Source of the DNA: DASXTS01 sp036505275
Lineage (GTDB): Bacteria; Actinomycetota; Actinomycetes; Mycobacteriales; Pseudonocardiaceae
Reading direction: 5' to 3'
Assembly: GCA_036505275.1 (NCBI GenBank)
Contig: DASXTS010000102.1
Coordinates: forward strand, 1-7,521
DNA: 7,521 nucleotides
In this document: in pieces, positions 1 through 5,229 of the stretch
Layout of the letters: each line of letters starts with the position of its first letter
Numbering within the stretch: position 1 is the stretch's first letter
Position numbers and translations under genes: made by a program
The notes under the pieces: generated by a model
Database searches by the model: none
The model's input: the letters and a program-made list of their open reading frames with translations, nothing else
What the model was told of the DNA's origin: nothing

Positions 1-2
1 GG

Positions 3-80
3 CTCAACGTCCCCGACCACCCCGAAAACCGCCGACCGAACACCGAGACCGGAACCCCACTCCCCTCCCAAGCCAATCCT
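3..80 (+). CDS. Possible 3' end of a gene entering from the left edge
   Basis: This frame is open from the edge to a TGA at 78-80 and gives about 25 residues rich in Pro, Asn, Thr and Arg. Third codon positions are mostly C or G (about 20 of 26), as expected for coding DNA in this genome. That is the only support. The other two plus frames also stay open here, so the reading frame is uncertain. The peptide matches no domain I know; a low-complexity hydrophilic tail would fit. Confidence 0.25.
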
Positions 81-421
81 TGAACGCAACCTGGCGGGCT
101 CGACGTGCCCAGCCGAGGCAATCGCGACGGATCGATGAGGGGATCCCGCGTGCGGTCCGGCATGATCGCCGGAACTGTCGAGTCAGATTGCAGCGCCCGC
201 AACGCCAGCCGACACTCGCGGCGATCAGGGACCGCGAGCGGGCCGGACGCTCGGTGGGCCGAATACGGCATCCGTGATCACAACGGTCCCGTTCCCCCAC
301 TGATAGAGCTCAACCACTGAGAGCCTCTTGCTCACTCATGGATCCTCGCCGGGATGCCCCCGAGCAACCCCTGAGCAACCCCCGCCGGCGCGGCGTACCG
401 CCGTCACGCCGGCAGGCAGGG
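81..421. other. Intergenic stretch with no supported gene
   Basis: All open frames here translate to Arg/Cys/Ser-rich sequence without recognisable motifs and look like chance frames in GC-rich DNA. I see no tRNA T-loop signature, no convincing promoter and no terminator. The only structure is a short duplicated GAGCAACCCC at 362-371 and 373-382, and a repeated CCACTGA at 297-303 and 314-320. The stretch lies downstream of the broken DUF1905 gene on the minus strand. Confidence 0.5.
362..382. repeat. Short tandem duplication, 11-bp period, two copies
   Basis: GAGCAACCCC occurs at 362-371 and again at 373-382, separated by one T. Two copies of a 10-mer can arise by replication slippage. No function is implied by the position, which is in non-coding DNA. 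Confidence 0.6.
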
Positions 422-696
422 TCAATCGTCGACGCGCTCGAGCTGAACGTCTACTTCGTCGCCCACGGAAACGCGCCCGAAGCCTGCATTGCCGCACGAC
501 TTACCCCGACGCAGAAGCCGCCACCGGAGACGAGCATCGTGCTTGCGGCGAAGGGCACGCCGTTGAGCGAGCCGGCCATCCGCATCTGACGGCGCCCGCC
601 CAGCCCGGCGACCAGCTCGGGCGGAATGTCGATCACAGCCAGGCCGCCTGGTTTGTCCTCTCGCCAGCGACGGATGCGTCCACGGAACAACGCCAT
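422..696 (-). pseudogene. DUF1905 family protein, single frameshift
   Basis: From an ATG at 694-696 the minus strand encodes a small beta-rich protein: FRGRIRRW near the start, then VIDIPPELVAGL (about residues 21-32), then MRMAGSLNGVPF (about 38-49). This order matches the DUF1905 fold, where a VP/IP-x-E segment is followed by a GxxNGxPF strand. A GAGG lies 9 bases before the ATG and supports this start. The frame runs through residue 74 (QASG), then reads seven unrelated residues to a stop at 451-453. The expected DUF1905 ending, VSVGDEVDVQLE, is present in the next frame and stops at 422-424. Joining the two by a one-base shift near 472-477 gives about 91 residues, the usual family length. 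DUF1905 often accompanies an OmdA/YdeI domain; none is seen here. Its biochemical role is unknown. The break may be a real mutation or a base-calling error. Confidence 0.6.
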
Positions 697-930
697 TGGA
701 TTCCGCCTCATCGCGCTCGTGGGTCGGCCGCCACCCGCAGGATGGCACAGGAGATCGGGAGGCCGCCGCAAGCCGGCTCGGTTGGCGCCGGCTCCGGACC
801 CGTCGGTGGCGCTCCGGCAGGTGGAAGAGCGGACAGCGGTTGTGGCCGTCTGGTCGTAGTGTTCATCGGAGCAAGCCGGTGTCTAGGCCGCTCGGCGGAG
901 GTCGCCGCGGTGGGCGCCGGTGCGGCATTA

Positions 931-938
931 GAAGGGGG
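931..938 (+). promoter_or_regulatory. Ribosome binding site of the DoxX gene
   Basis: GAAGGGGG lies 5 bases before the ATG at 944. This strong purine run fixes the start, and no alternative in-frame start is better placed. Confidence 0.7.
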
Positions 939-943
939 CGGCC

Positions 944-1519
944 ATGACCGATCGATGGCATCAGAACGCCGGACTGCTGGCCCTGCGGCTCGGCGTCGGC
1001 GGCGTACTAGTGGCCCATGGCGTGCAGAAACTGTTCGGCTGGCTGGGGGGACACGGGCTCGCTGGCACCGCAACGGCCTTTGATCGGATGGGCTTCACCC
1101 CCGGCCGGCCAAGCGCCGTGGCCGCCGGGCTGGGTGAGGCCGGTGGTGGAGTGCTCATCGCGCTCGGTCTGGCCACTCCCGCGGCCGGCGCCGCCGCGGC
1201 CGGCACGATGATCCCGGCGGCGACCGTCCACGTACCGAGTGGCTTCTTCGCTACCGGCGGTGGCTACGAATATCCGGCCCTGCTCGGTGTCTCGACCGCG
1301 GCGCTGACCCTCATCGGCCCGGGCGACTGGTCCCTGGACGCCCGCCTCGGCCACCGCCTCAACCGGCCCTGGATGGCCGCCGCGGCCCTGCTGGCCTCGT
1401 CCGCGGCCTCGATGGCCATCGTGCAGCGACGACGCCGGGTGCTCGCCGCCCGCAGCACCCCAGCCGAGAGCCAGCCCGTCGAGAAGGCCAGCACAAATCG
1501 ACCTGTCGCGACGGGTTGA
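944..1519 (+). CDS. DoxX family integral membrane protein
   Basis: The 191-residue product is a small membrane protein of the DoxX family. Hallmarks are visible: ALRLGVGGVLVAHGVQKLFGW (about 13-33, first helix and conserved HGxQKLFG), GHGLAGTATAFDRMGF (36-51), a helix at about 57-76 containing a GEAGGG core, and HVPSGFFATGGGYEYPALL (96-114), the conserved HxxxGFF/GGYEYP segment. A further hydrophobic helix at about 143-160 is followed by RRRR, which should face the cytoplasm. The last 25 residues are polar and low-complexity, beyond the usual family end. DoxX relatives have been linked to redox processes, including a membrane complex with a superoxide dismutase in mycobacteria, but the activity of most members is unknown. 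No partner gene lies beside it. It stands alone, divergent from the DUF1905 remnant and convergent with the next gene. Confidence 0.9.
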   Translation: MTDRWHQNAGLLALRLGVGGVLVAHGVQKLFGWLGGHGLAGTATAFDRMGFTPGRPSAVAAGLGEAGGGVLIALGLATPAAGAAAAGTMIPAATVHVPSGFFATGGGYEYPALLGVSTAALTLIGPGDWSLDARLGHRLNRPWMAAAALLASSAASMAIVQRRRRVLAARSTPAESQPVEKASTNRPVATG

Positions 1520-1568
1520 CGGCGTGTGTTGGCGCGGGTGAGCAGGCCGGCAATGACTGACACCCGTC
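1510..1568. terminator. Inverted repeat across the convergent 3' ends (possible bidirectional terminator)
   Basis: GACGGGT at 1510-1516 is the exact reverse complement of ACCCGTC at 1562-1568. The arms sit at the last codons of the DoxX gene and at the last codon and stop of the opposing gene. A second small hairpin, CTGAC-ACCC-GTCAG at 1557-1570, is nested at the right end. There is no T tract on either side, so an intrinsic terminator of the classic kind is not supported. A tractless actinobacterial terminator is possible. Confidence 0.3.
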
Positions 1569-2130
1569 AGGGGCGGCGCCCGGACAGGGCGAGCAGCCTC
1601 GTCTGCTCGTCGGCATCCGGCGGCACCTCGACCGGCGGCGCGAACAGCCCCGTGTGCGCCAGCGCATCCACCTGCGGCGCGATCAGCTCGTAGGTGAAGT
1701 CGACGAGCTCCGGATCCAGCTTTTCGTCGGCGCCGATGGCGCGGGCGAGGTCCCACGAATGCACCACGAGGTCGGCCGTCATCTCGGCGCAGTAATACTC
1801 CGCGGAGCGGTCGCCGTAGGAGAGATGGACGGTGCGCCGCAGCGCGCCGGGCTCGGCCAGCGCCGCACCCGCGGCCGCCGACGCTCTGTCCCACGCGGCG
1901 ACCGGATCGTCGCCCAGCAGGTCGCCCTCGAACTCGTCACCGATCTCCTGGACGGTCCGGCCGGCGACCATGGCCGGCACCCACAGCTGCTCGACGACGA
2001 GGTGATCGACCAGCTGCCGGACATCCCATTCGGTGCACGGCGTCGGCGCGTGCCACTGGTCGGCGCCGACCGAGTGCACCAGGTCACCGAATCTCCGCAG
2101 CGCGCGGCCGTGCAGCTCGAGCGTCGCCAT
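1567..2130 (-). CDS. TIGR03086 family metal-binding protein (DinB / mycothiol-dependent enzyme fold)
   Basis: The 187-residue protein belongs to the DinB-like superfamily that includes mycothiol-dependent maleylpyruvate isomerase. It begins with a helix and then has TPCTEWDVRQLVDHLV (30-45), the TIGR03086 hallmark carrying the first metal-ligand histidine, H43. The second ligand pair is in TADLVVHSWDLARA (118-131): D120 and H124, spaced like the E-x3-H of maleylpyruvate isomerase. The end, RLLALSGRRP, matches the family's usual terminal segment. A divalent metal (often zinc in the superfamily) is therefore likely. A thiol-transfer or mycothiol-linked role is only inferred from the fold. The ATG at 2128-2130 is preceded by GGAGG four bases upstream. 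The frame stays open further upstream, but that part is low-complexity and includes the tandem repeat, so I rejected longer versions. It is divergent from the secreted hydrolase across 218 bp. Confidence 0.87.
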   Translation of the reverse strand: MATLELHGRALRRFGDLVHSVGADQWHAPTPCTEWDVRQLVDHLVVEQLWVPAMVAGRTVQEIGDEFEGDLLGDDPVAAWDRASAAAGAALAEPGALRRTVHLSYGDRSAEYYCAEMTADLVVHSWDLARAIGADEKLDPELVDFTYELIAPQVDALAHTGLFAPPVEVPPDADEQTRLLALSGRRP

Positions 2131-2230
2131 GGCTCCTCCAGAAGTCGAATGTGATGCCGGGAGTCCGCGATCACCGGGGACGTTACCGCCGATCCGGCCG
2201 AGGGCCCCGGTGGCCGTGGCTTGCGTTGTC

Positions 2231-2270
2231 GGATGCCGTTGTAGGGATGCCGTTGTAGGGATGCCGTTGA
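2231..2270. repeat. 14-bp tandem repeat, about 2.8 copies, in a divergent intergenic region
   Basis: The unit GGATGCCGTTGTAG occurs exactly at 2231-2244 and 2245-2258. A third, partial copy at 2259-2270 diverges at its last base. A degraded GCGTTGTC precedes the array. The last copy supplies the TTG of the predicted -35 hexamer at 2267-2272. GATGCC also occurs at 2153 and 2303, so the hexamer is enriched across this intergenic region. Either a regulator's direct-repeat operator or a slippage-generated array would fit. Confidence 0.85.
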
Positions 2271-2295
2271 CGGCGGCCACGGCGGGCTGCAGGAT
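2267..2295 (+). promoter_or_regulatory. Predicted housekeeping-sigma promoter for the secreted hydrolase
   Basis: TTGACG at 2267-2272 and CAGGAT at 2290-2295 are separated by 17 bp. This matches the actinobacterial primary-sigma pattern TTGACN-16/18-TAGRRT with one mismatch in the -10. Transcription would begin near 2302, at the left arm of the hairpin. The -35 lies inside the last copy of the 14-bp repeat, so any protein bound to the array would touch the polymerase site. Confidence 0.5.
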
Positions 2296-2303
2296 CGCTG
2301 GCG

Positions 2304-2321
2304 ATGCCCGGGTTCGGGCAT
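2304..2321 (+). promoter_or_regulatory. Perfect 7-bp inverted repeat at the predicted mRNA 5' end
   Basis: ATGCCCG (2304-2310), loop GGTT, CGGGCAT (2315-2321). As RNA it would form a stable GC-rich stem right at the start of the leader, just before GAGGGG. As DNA it could be an operator. No T run follows, so it is not a typical terminator. Confidence 0.55.
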
Positions 2322-2348
2322 GAGGGGTACGTGGAGCCGGGGGTTGAC

Positions 2349-4028
2349 ATGCGCACTGGCAGGCGTCGGCTACTGAGCACGTTGGTTGCAGTTGGCGTGG
2401 CACTGTCGTCCTCGGTGTTGGTTGGTCTGCAGCCGGCGGCTGCTGCGCCCAGCGATCCAAAGATCAGCTGGAGCCCCTGCTACCGGCAGTCCGGGTTCCC
2501 GTTCGAGTGCGGCACGCTGCAGGTTCCGCTCGACTATGACGGGCCGAGCGCGGCGACGATCTCGATCGCGGTCATCCGGCTGCCGGCGGCCGACCAGGCG
2601 AACAGGATCGGCTCGCTGTTCCTCAACCCGGGCGGCCCCGGCGGCTCCGGCTTCGACTTTGCGCTGTTCGCCGCGCCGTTCCTGTACACCGACGAGGTGC
2701 GCGCCAGGTTCGACATGGTCGGCTTCGACCCGCGCGGCGTCGGCCGCAGCACGGCGCTGCGCTGCTTCGGCTCGCCGCGGCAGTGGGAGCCGGCATTCAC
2801 GCCGTTCGCGTTCCCGCGCACCCCGGCGGAAGAGGCGCAGGTGGAGGCGGCGGATCGCTACCTCGCCGATGCGTGCGCGCAGCGCGGTGGCTCGATCATG
2901 GACCACATGTCGACTGCGAACGTGGCCCGCGACGTTGATCGGCTGCGCGCCGCCGTCGGTGACCGGCAGCTGACCTATGCCGGCTACTCGTACGGCAGCT
3001 TCCTTGGTGTCACCTATGCCAACATGTTCCCGGACCGGGTCCGCGCCCTTGTCGTCGACGGCGTGCTCGACCCGATCGCCTGGACCACGGGGACCGCCGG
3101 CCAGGGCGACACGGTGCCGTTCTCCACCCGGCTGCGCAGCGACCAGGGCGCGCAGGCGACGCTCAACGAGTTCTTCCGGCTCTGCGACGCGGCCCCAGCG
3201 GGGCACTGCGCGTTCGCGCCGGCGTCGGCGGACCGGTTCGCGGCGCTGGCGCAGCGCCTGCGGCAGGGGCCCATTCAGATCGTCATCCCGGATACCGGCG
3301 AGGTCTTCGAGCTCACCTACTCGGACCTGATCGCCTTCACGCTCGGCACCATGTACAGCTCGTCCGATTGGCAGGGCTTCGCCGAGATCCTGGCCGAGGT
3401 GGAGGCCCAGGCCAGCACGCAGCAGCTCGGTGTGGCGCTCGACGCGTTGCTCACCAACACCGGCTTCATCACCAAGCGTGCCTTCCCGAGGTACCCGAAC
3501 TTCATCGAGGCGTTCCCGGGCGTCGCCTGCTCTGACTCCGACAACCCCGACTCCTACCAGGCGTGGTCGACGCAGGGCGCCGCCGCAGACGAGCAGTTCG
3601 GCTACTTCGGCCGGCTCTGGACCTGGGTCTCGAGCATCTGCGCACAGTGGCCGGGGGTGGACGCCGACCGGTACACCGGGCCGTTTACCAGGCACACGGC
3701 GAACCCGGTGCTGGTCGTCGGCAACACGTTCGACCCGGCGACGCGTTACCAGGGAGCCGTCACCGTCGCCGGCCTGCTGCCGAACTCCCGGCTGCTGACT
3801 GTGCACGGCTGGGGCCACGTGTCGCTGTTCCTGTCCCAGTGCGCCGACAACGCCGTTGCGTCGTACCTGCTCACCTCGGTGCCACCGGCGCAGGGAACGG
3901 TGTGCGAGCAGGACGTCGTGCCGTTCACCGAGGCTCCACCGCCGCCGGGCGGCACCGTGGCGGCCGACACCCCCCAAGCACGGGTCCGCGCGTCGCTGCT
4001 GCAGCCCCTGGTGGCGGCCCAGAGCTGA
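2349..4028 (+). CDS. Secreted alpha/beta hydrolase, TAP-type (peptidase family S33)
   Basis: The product (559 residues from the ATG at 2349) is a secreted serine hydrolase resembling Streptomyces tripeptidyl aminopeptidases (Tap, SlpD/SlpE). Residues 1-33 form a signal peptide: RRR, a hydrophobic core, then an AAAA cleavage region. RRRLLS is loosely Tat-like. NPGGPGGSG (93-101) is the family oxyanion-hole loop. GYSYG places the nucleophile at S214. The C-terminal TAP-like domain supplies D462 (NTFDP) and H490 (GWGHV), completing a Ser-Asp-His triad. Ten cysteines outside the signal, an even number, suit an extracytoplasmic protein with disulfides. The expected role is release of N-terminal peptides or other exo-hydrolysis outside the cell; the substrate cannot be read from sequence. 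Upstream in-frame starts exist at 2304 (ATG) and 2331 (GTG), but they would put acidic residues before the signal peptide. GGAG at 2333-2336 is 12 bases from the chosen ATG, rather far. Confidence 0.9.
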   Translation: MRTGRRRLLSTLVAVGVALSSSVLVGLQPAAAAPSDPKISWSPCYRQSGFPFECGTLQVPLDYDGPSAATISIAVIRLPAADQANRIGSLFLNPGGPGGSGFDFALFAAPFLYTDEVRARFDMVGFDPRGVGRSTALRCFGSPRQWEPAFTPFAFPRTPAEEAQVEAADRYLADACAQRGGSIMDHMSTANVARDVDRLRAAVGDRQLTYAGYSYGSFLGVTYANMFPDRVRALVVDGVLDPIAWTTGTAGQGDTVPFSTRLRSDQGAQATLNEFFRLCDAAPAGHCAFAPASADRFAALAQRLRQGPIQIVIPDTGEVFELTYSDLIAFTLGTMYSSSDWQGFAEILAEVEAQASTQQLGVALDALLTNTGFITKRAFPRYPNFIEAFPGVACSDSDNPDSYQAWSTQGAAADEQFGYFGRLWTWVSSICAQWPGVDADRYTGPFTRHTANPVLVVGNTFDPATRYQGAVTVAGLLPNSRLLTVHGWGHVSLFLSQCADNAVASYLLTSVPPAQGTVCEQDVVPFTEAPPPPGGTVAADTPQARVRASLLQPLVAAQS

Positions 4029-4060
4029 CACGGGGCTGACACGAGCGGTCCGCCCGGCGA

Positions 4061-4498
4061 ATGATGGCGCCGGTGACGACGACATCGGTGATCCCCCCGG
4101 TCGGCACCACGGCCCGCCGGACCCGCAGGGTGCAGGCGCGCGACATCGAGCTGTTCACCGAGATGACCGGTGACCACAACCCGCTGCACTACGACGAGGA
4201 ACTGGCGGCCCGTACCCGTTTCGGCGGACTCATCGTCCAGGGCGGGGTGACCACCGGCCTGCTGAACGCCGTGGTTGCGGAGGACCTGCCAGGGCCGGGC
4301 ACGGTGTTTCTGCGGGTGTCCTGGAACTTCCTCGCGCCCGTACGTCCTGGTGACGAGATCACCGCGGAGGTGGAGGTTCTCGAGGTCCATCCCGCCAAGC
4401 CGGTGGCCAAGCTGCGGACGACCATCACCAACGCCGAGGGTGTCGTGGTCCTGGACGGAGACGCGCATGTCTATCGCGAACCCCTGCCCCCGGCCTGA
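4061..4498 (+). CDS. MaoC family (R)-hydratase-like hot-dog protein
   Basis: The 145-residue product is a single hot-dog domain of the MaoC / (R)-specific enoyl-CoA hydratase type. FTEMTGDHNPLHYDEE (about 32-47) is the hydratase-2 signature, with catalytic D38 and H43. FGGLIVQGGVTTGLL (54-68) is the active-site helix, where the usual AHG is VQG, so Q60 replaces the histidine. FLRVSWNFLAPVRPGDEI (83-100) is the typical following strand and turn. It should hydrate trans-2-enoyl-CoA or a similar thioester in the cytoplasm, but the acyl substrate is unknown. It starts 32 bp after the secreted hydrolase and may share its transcript, although the two enzymes act in different compartments and have no obvious joint pathway. 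ATG occurs twice (4061, 4064), and no clear ribosome binding site precedes either. It converges on the next gene with only 11 bp between the stops. Confidence 0.88.
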   Translation: MMAPVTTTSVIPPVGTTARRTRRVQARDIELFTEMTGDHNPLHYDEELAARTRFGGLIVQGGVTTGLLNAVVAEDLPGPGTVFLRVSWNFLAPVRPGDEITAEVEVLEVHPAKPVAKLRTTITNAEGVVVLDGDAHVYREPLPPA

Positions 4499-4509
4499 CG
4501 ATGCTCGTG

Positions 4510-5139
4510 CTAGCCCACCACCTGCCGGGCGAGGTCATCGTCCAGGGTGACCCGGACCAGCGCGGCCGAGAACCGGGCCAGGTCCCCGCTGGGCACCAGG
4601 TCGGCGAGCCGCTCGGGGTCGGTGGGTAGGTCGAGGCGCCGGGCCCCCTCGCGGGCGCGGCGGTCGAGGTACGGGCGCAGCTGCGGCCACACCGCCTGTG
4701 CCTCGCGGCAGAAGATGTCCGCGCCGACCGGGCCGATCCGTGGTACCCGCTGCAGCAGCCGCCGCAGCTCGCGCACGTCGCCGTCCGCGGCCGCGCGCAT
4801 TCGCCGCAGGTCACCGCGGTAGTCGTCGAGGACAAGCCGGGCTCCGTCGCCGAGGGCGGTCGCCGTGCTCTCGTCATAGCGGACGTAGTGGGCCCGGCCC
4901 AGCGCATCCACCCGCTGCTGCCAGCTCGCCTGCAGCATCCGCCGCGGCGTGCCGAACCCGCTGCGGATCAGCTCACGGGCGGCTGCGACCGCGATGTCCG
5001 CCTTGATCCGGATCGACAGCAGCACGGTCAGCACCAGCAGCCGGTACAGCGGTGCCGGCTTGTCGGCCAGCCGGATCCCGGCCTGCTCGGCGTACGTGTG
5101 CCCGCAGGTGTCCAGCAGTTTCCGTACCGTCTCCTGCAC
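4510..5139 (-). CDS. HhH-GPD / endonuclease III-like protein without lyase lysine or Fe-S cluster
   Basis: About 209 residues resemble the helix-hairpin-helix DNA glycosylase superfamily as found in actinobacterial proteins labelled 'endonuclease'. After TVRKLLDTCGHTYAEQAGI comes a helical region PLYRLLVLTVLLS (about 31-43). The hairpin is LLQRVPRIGPVGADIF (about 128-143). A candidate catalytic aspartate, D159, lies in PYLD about 26 residues after the hairpin proline, close to the 23 of E. coli Nth. The position of the Nth lyase lysine is V138, and only two cysteines exist in the whole protein, so the C-terminal 4Fe-4S cluster is absent. It may be a monofunctional glycosylase, a DNA-binding relative or inactive. 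I chose GTG at 5139 because family similarity begins there. An ATG at 5211 adds 24 Ala/Arg-rich residues and would abut the divergent gene. Neither start has a good ribosome binding site. The much longer antisense frame up to 6027 is spurious. Confidence 0.78.
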   Translation of the reverse strand: MQETVRKLLDTCGHTYAEQAGIRLADKPAPLYRLLVLTVLLSIRIKADIAVAAARELIRSGFGTPRRMLQASWQQRVDALGRAHYVRYDESTATALGDGARLVLDDYRGDLRRMRAAADGDVRELRRLLQRVPRIGPVGADIFCREAQAVWPQLRPYLDRRAREGARRLDLPTDPERLADLVPSGDLARFSAALVRVTLDDDLARQVVG

Positions 5140-5229
5140 CGGGCGTCGGGTACCCCGCGCCGCGGCCGGGCATGCCGGTGCGGCGTTCGAGCTGCGGCGC
5201 CGACCGTCCATGTGGTGGCATGCTTGGGC

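Noticed and set aside
4..300. 98-residue minus-strand open frame at the left edge
   Set aside because: It is Arg/Cys-rich with no recognisable domain, and it has no supporting ribosome binding site that I could see.
857..862. TAGTGT as a -10 for the DoxX gene
   Set aside because: The hexamer is good, but nothing resembling a -35 lies 16-18 bp upstream; the nearest TTGTGG (840-845) leaves only 11 bp.
328..1083. 251-residue plus-strand open frame in the left region
   Set aside because: It is Arg/Ala/Gly-rich, has no motif, runs antisense to the DUF1905 remnant and overlaps the clear start of the DoxX gene.
2344..2349. TTGACA directly before and into the ATG at 2349, as a -35 box
   Set aside because: No acceptable -10 lies 16-18 bp downstream, and the site would be inside the signal-peptide codons.
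4024..4043. GCTGACACG repeated at 4024-4032 and 4035-4043 between the hydrolase and MaoC genes
   Set aside because: Two short copies overlapping the stop codon, with no sign of function; most likely chance or a small slippage duplication.
2370..4085. 571-residue open frame antisense to the whole secreted hydrolase gene
   Set aside because: It is Arg/Gly/Val-rich without any domain, and the opposite strand carries a complete catalytic triad and signal peptide. Long antisense frames are common in GC-rich coding DNA.
4888..5229. In-frame upstream extension of the CapA-like protein
   Set aside because: It is antisense to the HhH-GPD gene, the residues are unlike the family, and the first conserved strand begins just after 5230.
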